This document shows positions 52,398-60,232 of a stretch of 64,000 nucleotides of DNA, in pieces; the stretch's first letter is position 1, and every line of letters begins with the position of its first letter. The DNA comes from Bacillus rubiinfantis. Lineage in GTDB: Bacteria > Bacillota > Bacilli > Bacillales > Cytobacillaceae. Location: positions 1 through 64,000 of the forward strand of contig CCFE01000013.1 in assembly GCA_000752035.1 (NCBI GenBank), in the 5' to 3' direction. The position numbers were made by a program, and so were the translations under genes. Below the pieces are notes generated by a model that was not told the DNA's origin, ran no database searches, and worked only from the letters and a program-made list of their open reading frames with translations.

Positions 52398-52492
52398 CCG
52401 CTTCCCTCTTCTCCGATAAACCAAACATAATTATTCCTATTATATACCAAAATACAGCAAAATTCCGCAGGATTTTTCGACAATAGCCCCAG

Positions 52493-52538
52493 TGGTGCCT
52501 GACACCCTTCGTGGACATTTGTCCTCCTGGGGTGGACA
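52493..52538 (+). repeat. GGTGCC-type dispersed repeat, copy 8
   Basis: TGGTGCCTGACACCCTTCG, then TGGACATTTGTCC and TCCTGGGGTGGACA, about 95 bases upstream of ywfO. No extra leading words. Confidence 0.88.
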
Positions 52539-52570
52539 TTTTGTCAATTTTTTCAATCCTACTAATTGAA

Positions 52571-52603
52571 AAAATCACCTTCGCTGCAGATGAAGGTGAT
52601 TTT
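52571..52603 (-). terminator. Intrinsic terminator of the DUF1450 gene
   Basis: Perfect 12-bp arms AAAATCACCTTC/GAAGGTGATTTT with a nine-base loop and T6 in the minus direction, eight bases after the stop. Confidence 0.9.
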
Positions 52604-52610
52604 TATACTT

Positions 52611-52832
52611 TTATTTGATTTTTTTGCTGACCTTTTCCATTAGTTCGTCTTCGGTGAGGGCTGCGACGGGGCGGTTGTTGACGAAGGTAAATGTTTTTTT
52701 CCTTCCTGGGCCGCAATACGATTGGCAGCCGATTTTAATTTCGGCATTCGGGTCGAGCTCTTTCAAGCGAGGTATTAACGTCTTTAAATTGACGGCCTGA
52801 CAATCATCGCAAACGCGAAATTCATTGGACAT
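52611..52832 (-). CDS. DUF1450 family small protein
   Basis: A 73-residue cytoplasmic protein with a CDDC pair (FRVCDDCQAVNL) and a second Cys pair (IGCQSYCGPGRKKTF), resembling the YuzB/DUF1450 family with a thioredoxin-like fold. The Cys arrangement suggests metal or Fe-S binding or redox chemistry, unproven. It has its own terminator and is separated from ywfO by a dispersed repeat. Confidence 0.85.
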   Translation of the reverse strand: MSNEFRVCDDCQAVNLKTLIPRLKELDPNAEIKIGCQSYCGPGRKKTFTFVNNRPVAALTEDELMEKVSKKIK

Positions 52833-53021
52833 GTCTTACAATCCTTTCTAAAAACTACCTATATCACTAGTTTACCCAACTATTATTTTAGATTTGCATC
52901 TTAAACCATGTATTAAGTTACCAGCTATACATATTGATTATCCCAGTTAACTCCTAACGTATTTTACAGTTTATATTCTCCCATTGCAAGTTGCTAGGCC
53001 TGCGCGTTACTCAGCAAAGAT

Positions 53022-53271
53022 ATTAGCGGCATTCAATTATATTAGCGATTTTAGTTGCGATATTAGCGTTTTTTCAATTATATTAGCGATTTCAACCGCG
53101 ATATTAGCGTTTTTCCAATTATATTAGCGATTTCAACCGCGATATTAGCGTTTTTTCAATTATATTAGCAATTTCAACCGCGATATTAGCGTTTTTTCAA
53201 TTATATTAGCGATTTCAACCGCGATATTAGCGTTTTTTCAAATTTATTAGCGATTTCGATTTCAATAGCGA
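53022..53271 (+). repeat. ATTAGCG word array with about 20.5-bp spacing
   Basis: ATTAGCG (one ATTAGCA) starts at 53022, 53041, 53062, 53082, 53103, 53123, 53144, 53164, 53185, 53205, 53226 and 53247, with a decayed copy near 53265. Intervals alternate 20 and 21 in most of the array. Linkers alternate between TTTTTTCAATTAT and ATTTCAACCGCGAT, so the full unit is about 41 bp. It lies in the 611-base gap between the DUF1450 gene and rsfA. The flanks of the gap show nothing else I can support. Confidence 0.93.
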
Positions 53272-53443
53272 TGCGATAGCTAGCACGTTTTTCAATTAAT
53301 TTACTGCCATTTGAAAAATCTATTATCCTTTTAACCATTTTGGTATAAACCCAGGGAAACTTGTCCAAGATATGAGTAGAACTTTATAAATTAGCGAATA
53401 TCAAGCTAGTCATGAAAAAACGTTTAAATAGGAGTTGATGCAA

Positions 53444-54199
53444 ATGAAAGTTCGGCAAGACGCGTGGACAGATGAAAACGATCTGCTATTAGCAGAAACT
53501 GTCCTTAGACATGTAAGAGAAGGCAGTACACAATTAAACGCATTTGAAGAGGTTGGTGATAAACTTAACCGCACATCCGCGGCCTGTGGCTTTAGATGGA
53601 ATGCTGTTGTCCGTCATCGCTATGAAAAAGCATTAGCGCTGGCCAAAAAGCAGCGAAAACAAAGACAAAGAATCCTAGGAAAAGATCAAGGCGGCAAAAA
53701 AAAGCTATTATACAATCCACCAGTTGCATCACCAGAGGAATTGGATGTGCTGCCTGTTAATGTTGAAATGCCTATCATTCAAGAGGTTCCTATGGCGGAA
53801 CTACCAAACTCAGCTGATGGGCAAAGCATGGCCACAGAATTTGCCGCAGAAACCTTTCCAAGCCCACAAGCCTATACACAAACAGGAGCAGGATTAACGT
53901 TTGATTCCGTGATTGCTTTTTTACAAAACTTTAAACATTCGAATCTGCAAACTGGAGTATTAAAAAGTGAGAATGAAAGATTAAAACGAGAAATTGCGGA
54001 CTTGAAAAAACAAAATGACGAATTGAGCGCCAAGGTTAAAGACCTTGAGGAAAATTCCGAGACCATGCAGGAAGATTATGAAACATTAATGAAAATCATG
54101 AACCGTGCCCGCAAGCTTGTCTTATTTGAGGAAGAAGAAAGACCCGCAACAAAATTCAAAATGGATCGAAACGGCAACTTGGAAAAAGTAGCAGAATAA
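53444..54199 (+). CDS. rsfA: Prespore-specific regulator RsfA
   Basis: A 251-residue regulator. The N-terminal SANT/Myb-like DNA-binding domain reads RQDAWTDENDLLLAETVLRH and NRTSAACGFRWNAVVRHRYE. A disordered middle is followed by a coiled coil (SENERLKREIADLKKQNDEL and onward, about residues 180-225). In B. subtilis RsfA (YwfN) tunes sigma-F-dependent genes in the forespore. ATG 53444 has GGAG nine bases upstream. The ATTAGCG array ends about 170 bases upstream. Confidence 0.92.
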   Translation: MKVRQDAWTDENDLLLAETVLRHVREGSTQLNAFEEVGDKLNRTSAACGFRWNAVVRHRYEKALALAKKQRKQRQRILGKDQGGKKKLLYNPPVASPEELDVLPVNVEMPIIQEVPMAELPNSADGQSMATEFAAETFPSPQAYTQTGAGLTFDSVIAFLQNFKHSNLQTGVLKSENERLKREIADLKKQNDELSAKVKDLEENSETMQEDYETLMKIMNRARKLVLFEEEERPATKFKMDRNGNLEKVAE

Positions 54200-54274
54200 T
54201 AAGCTACCAGCCTAATTAAGTCCTAACAACCTTTTTCCACTGACTTCTGCCTTCAATGGTTAGGTTAATATAGT

Positions 54275-54308
54275 AAAACCGCAGTTCACGTTACGGAGCT
54301 GCGGTTTT
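54275..54308. terminator. Bidirectional terminator between rsfA and lipL
   Basis: Arms AAAACCGCAG/CTGCGGTTTT (10 bp) with a 14-base loop and T6 on the plus side. The second arm overlaps the 3' end of lipL. Confidence 0.88.
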
Positions 54309-55142
54309 TTGCATGGCAGCAAAGGGCTCATTTCGTTCCACGATTCGCTGCACATACCCGGGGAGGAGTTCCAGTTCAAATACATTTAGCGGTCCGTGGT
54401 ACAGATTACCCGCCGCAAATCGTTGTAGCTGGGTTAACAAGCGTAGCGTGATATCAGCATTGGAAAAATTGCATCCGTAGAGCTCTGTTACCGAGGCCAT
54501 AACATCTGGATTAACATCCGGATAGGAAAATTTCGTTTCCTCGTTTAGTTTGGCCTGCTGGTAAAATTCGCGGACGAGCTCTGCCCGCTTGGCCCCACTC
54601 CCGGAAACACAAAGGTAGATTTGGACAGCCACCCCTCGGCGCAGCCGCCGCTGGGAAATACCAGCGAATTTTTTTCCATTAATACTTAAATCATAACTTC
54701 CAGGACAATAGGAACCTACTATTTCCCGGGCTGCAATTGTTTGCGGGAAATCAGCAAACATCTCCTGAATGAGCTGCCACATAGCATCGTAGCCGCGATT
54801 AATATCAATCCCCCTTTCCACTTCAGGAAAAATCAGGGAAATATTCAGGACTCCTTCATCCAGAACCACGGCAAGTCCCCCGGAGTTGCGAACAATCACC
54901 TGGTAGCCCTGTTCGTTTAAAAAATGGATGCCATTCTGCAAAAAAGGCAGTTTCGTATCCTGGATGCCGAGAACAATTGTGTTGTGATGAACCCAAGTGC
55001 GCGCTGTCGCTGGTGCCTTCCCTGCCCCCACGGAGGCGCACAATGTATCATCATAGCCAAATGACTGGATTGCTTGAAACCCCGAACCAAGTGAAGACTG
55101 ATCGATTATCCGCCATTCCGGCTGGTACAGTAAACCTTCCAT
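54291..55142 (-). CDS. lipL: Octanoyl-[GcvH]:protein N-octanoyltransferase
   Basis: A 283-residue amidotransferase that moves octanoyl groups from GcvH to the E2 subunits of lipoate-dependent dehydrogenases. The acyl-accepting Cys is C146 in SYCPGSYDLSINGKKFAGI, followed by the QRR segment typical of LipL rather than LplA or LipM. Position between rsfA and pta equals B. subtilis ywfL (lipL). Confidence 0.93.
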   Translation of the reverse strand: MEGLLYQPEWRIIDQSSLGSGFQAIQSFGYDDTLCASVGAGKAPATARTWVHHNTIVLGIQDTKLPFLQNGIHFLNEQGYQVIVRNSGGLAVVLDEGVLNISLIFPEVERGIDINRGYDAMWQLIQEMFADFPQTIAAREIVGSYCPGSYDLSINGKKFAGISQRRLRRGVAVQIYLCVSGSGAKRAELVREFYQQAKLNEETKFSYPDVNPDVMASVTELYGCNFSNADITLRLLTQLQRFAAGNLYHGPLNVFELELLPGYVQRIVERNEPFAAMQKTAAP

Positions 55143-55200
55143 AATTGTAGCTCCTTGTCTATTTGTCTTGCTTATTGTATCAAAATACCAGCAAAAATAT

Positions 55201-55240
55201 AAAAAAAAGAGCCGGCTCCACCCCTTATGGCAGACCAGCT
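55201..55240 (-). terminator. Intrinsic terminator of pta
   Basis: Minus-strand GAGCTGG and CCGGCTC arms (one G-U pair), a long inner loop and a run of T, 20 bases after the pta stop. Confidence 0.75.
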
Positions 55241-55260
55241 CCGTAACTCCAATAGCTCAA

Positions 55261-56232
55261 TTATAGCCCCTGTGCTGCAGTAATCAACGCTAATTTATAT
55301 ACATCTTCCTCGTTACAGCCGCGTGACAGGTCGTTTACCGGACGGTTCAACCCTTGTAAAATTGGCCCAACCGCTTCAAAACCGCCTAGACGCTGGGCAA
55401 TTTTATAACCGATATTGCCGGCTTCGAGACTTGGAAAAATAAATACATTTGCATCGCCTTTAATCACGGAATCCGGCGCTTTGCTTTTGGCAACAGACGG
55501 TACGAAGGCAGCGTCGAATTGGAACTCCCCGTCAACCACAACAGCTGGGTCACGACGCTTAGCCTCAGCAACAGCCGCGGCCACGCGCTCGGTTTCTTCC
55601 GACTTTGCTGAGCCCTTCGTTGAAAAACTTAGCATCGCCACACGCGGGTCGATATCAAACATTGCCGCCGTTTTGACACTTTCGAGGGCAATCTCCGCTA
55701 AGTCATTGCTGTCCGGTGCAATATTAATCGCACAATCAGCGAACACATATTTTTCCTCACCGCGGACCATGATGAACACGCCTGACGTTTTCTTTACGCC
55801 AGCCTTTGTCTTAATAATCTGCAACGCAGGACGAACAGTATCAGCCGTTGAATGTGTCGCACCGCTGACAAGTCCATTAGCTTTATTTAAATAAACTAAC
55901 ATCGTGCCAAAGTAGTTTACATCTAAAAGTATTTTACGGGCATCTTCTTCCGTTGCCTTTCCTTTGCGACGCTCAACAAATGCAGACACCATCTCATCCA
56001 TTTCCGCATAGGAAGCTGGATCATACAGCTCTGCCGATGCCAATGAAACCCCGAGTTCACTCGCCTTCGCCCAAATTTCTTCAATGTTCCCCACCAAGAT
56101 TGGTGTGACCATGTTTTCTGCTGCTAACCGGCCGGCAGCTTTCAAAATCCGTTCATCCAGACTTTCCGGAAAAACGATTTTCATATCCTGGCCAGCAATT
56201 TTATCTTTTAATCCAGTAAATAAATCACTCAT
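55261..56232 (-). CDS. pta: Phosphate acetyltransferase
   Basis: A 323-residue short-form Pta that interconverts acetyl-CoA plus phosphate with acetyl phosphate plus CoA, for overflow acetate production. The motifs KIVFPESLDERILKAAGRLA, GLVSGATHSTADTVRPALQI, AMLSFSTKGSAKSEETERV and NVFIFPSLEAGNIGYKIAQR are characteristic. There is no DRTGG regulatory domain, so it is the compact Bacillus type. CcpA activation is known in B. subtilis; no cre site was located with confidence here. Confidence 0.97.
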   Translation of the reverse strand: MSDLFTGLKDKIAGQDMKIVFPESLDERILKAAGRLAAENMVTPILVGNIEEIWAKASELGVSLASAELYDPASYAEMDEMVSAFVERRKGKATEEDARKILLDVNYFGTMLVYLNKANGLVSGATHSTADTVRPALQIIKTKAGVKKTSGVFIMVRGEEKYVFADCAINIAPDSNDLAEIALESVKTAAMFDIDPRVAMLSFSTKGSAKSEETERVAAAVAEAKRRDPAVVVDGEFQFDAAFVPSVAKSKAPDSVIKGDANVFIFPSLEAGNIGYKIAQRLGGFEAVGPILQGLNRPVNDLSRGCNEEDVYKLALITAAQGL

Positions 56233-56486
56233 TCAAAAACCTCCTAATTAACAAGCTCCTCTATTAGGATACTTTACGAAACTAAATTTTCAAACTATGT
56301 AATTTAGAGAAAACGCCTTCAAGTAAAAGTTTATATTTTTTAAACATTTCCCATACTTACTATACACATTCACAGGAAAAAATATCCGCTGGCATTTCAA
56401 TAAGGTTTCATGCAGGCATCTAATGGTCAAACTATGGTATAGTAAGGATGGTTCATAAGAATAATGATTATCTAGGAGTGATTATA

Positions 56487-57233
56487 GTGAACGAAGCAGC
56501 ACAAACACTTGATGGTTGGTACTGCCTCCACGATTTTCGGACCGTCGACTGGATGACGTGGAAAATGCTTTCAAGCGACGAGCGTCAAGCAGCCATTGAC
56601 GAATATTTAAGCCTGATTGAAAAATGGAATATGACCCAAGAACGCAACGAAGGCAGCCATGCCATATATACCATTGTCGGACAAAAGGCTGATTTTATGA
56701 TGATGATTTTACGCCCTACAATGGAAGAGTTAAATGAGATTGAAACGGAATTTAATAAAACGAAGTTAGCAGAATTTACTGTTCCCGCATTTTCGTATGT
56801 TTCTGTCGTCGAGCTCAGCAACTATTTGCCTTCTGATGGCAGTGACCCTTATCAAAATCCTTATGTTCAAGGACGGCTTTATCCCATTTTGCCAAAAGCA
56901 AAGCATGTCTGCTTCTACCCAATGGATAAGCGCCGTCAGGGCAATGACAACTGGTATATGCTGCCAATGGAAGAACGCCGCGAGCTCATGCGCAGCCACG
57001 GCATGATTGGCCGCCAATATGCTGGCAAGGTTAAGCAAATCATCACCGGTTCCGTTGGCTTTGATGATTATGAATGGGGCGTCACCCTATTTTCTGACGA
57101 TGTCCTGCAATTTAAAAAGCTTGTCTATGAAATGCGCTTTGATGAAGTAAGTGCGCGCTATGGAGAATTCGGTGCCTTCTTTGTTGGCAACATTTTAGAA
57201 GAAGAACGCATCCCGCAATTTCTAAACGTTTAA
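56487..57233 (+). CDS. hemQ: Coproheme decarboxylase HemQ
   Basis: A 248-residue chlorite-dismutase-family protein that converts coproheme III to heme b in the coproporphyrin-dependent pathway of Gram-positive bacteria. The N terminus (NEAAQTLDGWYCLHDFRTVD), the catalytic Tyr region (SDPYQNPYVQGRLYPILPKA) and the heme-ligand region (MRSHGMIGRQYAGKVKQIIT) are clear. GTG 56487 is chosen because AGGAG lies eight bases upstream; an upstream ATG lacks one. Downstream lies a strong terminator. Confidence 0.95.
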   Translation: MNEAAQTLDGWYCLHDFRTVDWMTWKMLSSDERQAAIDEYLSLIEKWNMTQERNEGSHAIYTIVGQKADFMMMILRPTMEELNEIETEFNKTKLAEFTVPAFSYVSVVELSNYLPSDGSDPYQNPYVQGRLYPILPKAKHVCFYPMDKRRQGNDNWYMLPMEERRELMRSHGMIGRQYAGKVKQIITGSVGFDDYEWGVTLFSDDVLQFKKLVYEMRFDEVSARYGEFGAFFVGNILEEERIPQFLNV

Positions 57234-57284
57234 TCGACAGGCCACCTTCCTTTATGAGGGGCAGAATTGTTAATAACGGAAAAA

Positions 57285-57317
57285 GTGCTTTCAGCTTCTG
57301 GCTGGAGGCATTTTTTT
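57285..57317 (+). terminator. Intrinsic terminator of hemQ
   Basis: GTGCTTTCAGC pairs with GCTGGAGGCAT over 11 positions including G-U pairs, with a short loop and T7. Confidence 0.85.
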
Positions 57318-57497
57318 ATCTGCACTTCTTTTCTTACAGTCATATCTCCTTGCTCCTATTCATACTATAAAACAGTGAGTCTATAAAGTGAAACTTACCC
57401 TAGAATACTACTCCTTCTTCTAGGCACAATTTTTCCATGCTAGGCGTATGTATAAGATGTTAGTCAGTAGATTTAGTTTATTATAGGAGGGAAAAGG

Positions 57498-57968
57498 ATG
57501 AACCAATACTACAATCCACAAGGATTTCAGCCGTATACTGGGGCAATGGGGCAACAGCAGGCTGCTCAGCCAATGGTTGGCGGAGGACAGTCATTCCAGC
57601 CAATGCAGCAACAATCGTTTCCGCCTCCGGGTACAGGTACGGTTCCTAGACCGCCATCCGGAACATCGCAAATTCCAGGAATGCTGCCAATTGAACAATC
57701 ATACATTGAAAATATTTTACGGCTGAACAAAGGGAAACTTGTCACTGTATTTGCAACTTTCGAAGGAAACAGTCAATGGAATGCAAAGGAATTTAAAGGG
57801 ATTATTGAGGCTGCCGGCAGGGACCATGTCATTTTAAGTGACCCGCAAACAGGCACACGCTATCTAATCCCAATGGTGGCGGTAGACTATATTACCTTCT
57901 CAGAAGAAATTGAGTATGAATACCCGTTTGGCGCCGCTCCTAATCTAGGTACTTATTCACCTCGATGA
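57498..57968 (+). CDS. gerQ: Spore coat protein GerQ
   Basis: A 156-residue coat protein. A Gln/Pro/Gly-rich N-terminal half (about residues 1-62, with the Gln and Lys residues that transglutaminase cross-links in B. subtilis) precedes the conserved domain (LRLNKGKLVTVFATFEGNSQ, GIIEAAGRDHVILSDPQTGT, YLIPMVAVDYITFSEE). GerQ localises the cortex lytic enzyme CwlJ to the coat. ATG 57498 follows AGGAGGG. It corresponds to YwdL, next to ywdK. Confidence 0.95.
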   Translation: MNQYYNPQGFQPYTGAMGQQQAAQPMVGGGQSFQPMQQQSFPPPGTGTVPRPPSGTSQIPGMLPIEQSYIENILRLNKGKLVTVFATFEGNSQWNAKEFKGIIEAAGRDHVILSDPQTGTRYLIPMVAVDYITFSEEIEYEYPFGAAPNLGTYSPR

Positions 57969-57977
57969 AAATCAATA

Positions 57978-58021
57978 AAAAAGGCATTGGCTATGCATAA
58001 CATACATACCAATGCCTTTTT
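57978..58021. terminator. Bidirectional terminator between gerQ and ywdK
   Basis: Perfect 13-bp arms AAAAAGGCATTGG/CCAATGCCTTTTT with an 18-base loop. Confidence 0.92.
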
Positions 58022-58069
58022 GTTTTTACAGTGTCTTCACGTGATTAATTTGTAACATACCCTTTGTTT

Positions 58070-58441
58070 TTATAAAGTTTTGACAGCACCGACAATCAGC
58101 AACACCCAAGCAGCTAAGAAGCACACGCCGCCAATCGGAGTAATAGCTCCAAGCGGACCAATTTTTGTTAAGCTGAGCAAATACAAGCTGCCGCTAAAGA
58201 GAATAATCCCGGCAAGCATGAGCCAGCCTGACCAGGTAAACTGCGAACTCACTGCTACCTTCCCGAGCAAGAGTCCCACTACTAAAATCCCCATCGCGTG
58301 AAACATCTGATACTGGACACCGGTTTTCCAAATGTCTAAATAATAGGCATCAAGCTTGTCCTTTAACCCATGAGCACCAAAGGCCCCTAGCGCTACTGCT
58401 AAAAATGCGTTGATCGCACCAACAATAATAAATGTTTTCAT
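58070..58441 (-). CDS. ywdK: DUF423 family membrane protein YwdK
   Basis: A 123-residue protein with four predicted membrane helices. The N-terminal FIIVGAINAFLAVALGAFGA and HGLKDKL pattern and the YQMFHAMGILVVGLLLGK segment are typical of DUF423. Function is unknown. ATG 58441 follows GGGAGGGG. It is 15 bases downstream of ywdI, and the two probably form an operon. Confidence 0.92.
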   Translation of the reverse strand: MKTFIIVGAINAFLAVALGAFGAHGLKDKLDAYYLDIWKTGVQYQMFHAMGILVVGLLLGKVAVSSQFTWSGWLMLAGIILFSGSLYLLSLTKIGPLGAITPIGGVCFLAAWVLLIVGAVKTL

Positions 58442-58456
58442 TTCTCAAACCCCTCC

Positions 58457-58738
58457 CTAAAAATCAAACAGTGAATCCCCATTCGCTTCATCATCTACCT
58501 CTAATTTTTGCGGCTGCAGGCTTGTTGCAGGCGGTTTGTAAACGGAAGGCTGCAAGGCTGAAGCCGAAATCTTAGACTCCTCTCCCACCTGCGCTGCTTG
58601 CTGTCCATCAAGGATTAATTCGCATAATATTTTAATCGAGTAAATTCTCTCCCGCAACAAATCGGGCTTAGGCATGGCTTTTGCCTGCTGCAATTCTTCC
58701 TCGATTTTTTTCAAACATGTTTGTAGTGATATATTCAC
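58457..58738 (-). CDS. ywdI: YwdI family protein
   Basis: A 93-residue small soluble protein with a predicted helical N-terminal half (CLKKIEEELQQAKAMPKPDL, YSIKILCELILDGQQ) and a disordered tail ending GDSLFDF. Function unknown. GTG 58738 is preferred since AGAGGTGG lies five bases upstream, giving MNISLQT. Position beside ywdK follows B. subtilis. Confidence 0.85.
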   Translation of the reverse strand: MNISLQTCLKKIEEELQQAKAMPKPDLLRERIYSIKILCELILDGQQAAQVGEESKISASALQPSVYKPPATSLQPQKLEVDDEANGDSLFDF

Positions 58739-58895
58739 GAGTCCCACCTCTGAGTTTCATCTGTTTCTATTCTACATGAGTATCGGCTTTTTTTCGATAA
58801 AAGAAACTCGCCGGTTTGCATGCCTCTAAAGCGAAGGCAGAGGTAGTGGAACTTTTGCCTGGGCTGATGCAAAGTATACGGTCAAAAATAGACAT

Positions 58896-58923
58896 TCGAC
58901 ATGTTTCACGTGAAACATGTCGA
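58896..58923. promoter_or_regulatory. parS chromosome-segregation site
   Basis: The 16-mer TGTTTCACGTGAAACA (58902-58917) is a perfect palindrome matching the Spo0J/ParB binding consensus, and the palindrome extends to 28 bp. It lies between ywdI and the reductase gene, in an origin-proximal neighbourhood as expected for parS. ParB loading here would nucleate SMC-dependent chromosome arm juxtaposition. An open frame across the palindrome is not a gene. Confidence 0.95.
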
Positions 58924-59004
58924 TAATTGAAAAAAGGGAAGATTCTCACTGGAACTCCCCTCAAAACACTTATCTCGAAAAAATGGACAAGAACACCGTT
59001 CACA

Positions 59005-60060
59005 TTACCTATTTTTCAACATTTGTTTGACCAGCTCACGATTTCGCTGCTTAAACCGATCATTGTGGGAAGAAACCATGGCCGTCTTACTCGCAGCTGG
59101 CTCAATCCATTGTTTCGCTTTGTTAACCGCATTGGCGGCATCCTGGAAGGCACCAGCGATCAGCTGTACTTTCCCATCATACATCAAAATATCGCCAGCA
59201 CCGTACAGGCCGCCAACAGAAGACTCGCTTTGGGCATTACCAGCCAAATAATAATCATCGACCATGGCTATATTGGAATCACTATTTTTCAATAACGAGG
59301 CATCCGTTTCATATCCATGATTAATGATTACCTCATCAACAGGTAGATTAGAAACCTCAGCTGTTTCATGATTGGTAAGCTCCACGCGCGCTATTTTTTG
59401 GCCATTTGGGCTGTCGATGAGCCGCGTAATCGATGTATGAAACAGGCAGACGGCGGAACTATTCAGCAATTGGGCAGCCTGGGCTTCATGACCTTTTAAG
59501 CGGTCTTTCCGATAAACAACATAGACTGTTTTTGCAATTGATTCCAATTCATTTGCCCAGTCAATCGCCGTATTACCGCCGCCTGAAATAAGAACGGTTT
59601 TATCTTTAAACTGAGCTAAAGATTTTACCGAGTAATGTAGATTTACTCCTTCAAATCTCTCCGCCCCTGCTATTTCCAACCTTTTTGGTTTTAAGATACC
59701 GCTGCCAATGGCGACAATCACTGTTTTCGATAAATGCGTGTGACCAGAGGATGTTCGTAACGCAAATATTCCTTCCTCATTCTGAGAAATGGCTTCCACC
59801 TTTTCATTTAATACTACCGTTGGAGCAAAAGTCAGTCCTTGTTCCACCAGCTGTCGCCTTAATTGGGCAGCTGGAATTGGCGGAATCCCCCCCACATCCC
59901 AAATCATTTTCTCTGGATATATATGTAGTTTGCCGCCTAATTCTGACTGAAATTCAATGAGTTTTGTTTTCATATTTCTCAGTCCGCTGTAGAATGCCGA
60001 ATACAGCCCTGCTGGTCCCCCGCCAATAATCGTTACATCGAATAGTTCCTGCTGCTCCAT
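59005..60060 (-). CDS. Ferredoxin-NADP reductase, thioredoxin-reductase-like type (YcgT/YumC)
   Basis: A 351-residue flavoenzyme with an FAD-binding motif (VTIIGGGPAGLYSAFYSGLR) and an NAD(P)-binding motif (TVLISGGGNTAIDWANELES). It ends with YGAGDILMYDGKVQLIAGAF and a charged tail. It lacks the CxxC of thioredoxin reductases, as expected for type 2 ferredoxin-NADP reductases. It faces an iron-siderophore transporter across a gap with Fur boxes, so supplying electrons for ferric-siderophore reduction is inferred. The start may be ATG 60060 or GTG 60066, both near AAGGAG. Confidence 0.9.
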   Translation of the reverse strand: MEQQELFDVTIIGGGPAGLYSAFYSGLRNMKTKLIEFQSELGGKLHIYPEKMIWDVGGIPPIPAAQLRRQLVEQGLTFAPTVVLNEKVEAISQNEEGIFALRTSSGHTHLSKTVIVAIGSGILKPKRLEIAGAERFEGVNLHYSVKSLAQFKDKTVLISGGGNTAIDWANELESIAKTVYVVYRKDRLKGHEAQAAQLLNSSAVCLFHTSITRLIDSPNGQKIARVELTNHETAEVSNLPVDEVIINHGYETDASLLKNSDSNIAMVDDYYLAGNAQSESSVGGLYGAGDILMYDGKVQLIAGAFQDAANAVNKAKQWIEPAASKTAMVSSHNDRFKQRNRELVKQMLKNR

Positions 60061-60089
60061 GATCACGTTCACTCCTTGTTTCGGACGTC

Positions 60090-60139
60090 ATTGATTATCA
60101 TTCTCAATTAAATATACTCTGTTTCCCTTGTATTTTCAA
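60090..60139 (-). promoter_or_regulatory. Reductase promoter with Fur box
   Basis: Minus-strand TTGAAA (60134-60139), 17-bp spacer, TATATT (60111-60116), and directly downstream the Fur-box-like ATTGATTATCATTCTCAAT (60090-60108). Confidence 0.8.
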
Positions 60140-60150
60140 TCAAAAAAATG

Positions 60151-60211
60151 TTGACATTAACTAGCAAAGACTTTATATTTTGATTGAACGATATTGATAA
60201 TCATTTTCAAT
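60151..60211 (+). promoter_or_regulatory. Siderophore transporter promoter with Fur box
   Basis: TTGACA (60151-60156), 17-bp spacer, TATATT (60174-60179), then the Fur-box-like ATTGATAATCATTTTCAAT (60193-60211). It mirrors the divergent promoter on the other strand. Confidence 0.85.
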
Positions 60212-60232
60212 TAACCGATTGGAGGGTAGATA

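Noticed and set aside
53022..53271. CRISPR array
   Set aside because: The conserved word is only 7 bases and spacing is 20-21, the linkers themselves repeat in alternation, and no cas genes are near.
58767..59003. Small gene across the parS site
   Set aside because: The frame runs through the parS palindrome, has no ribosome site and no family-like composition.
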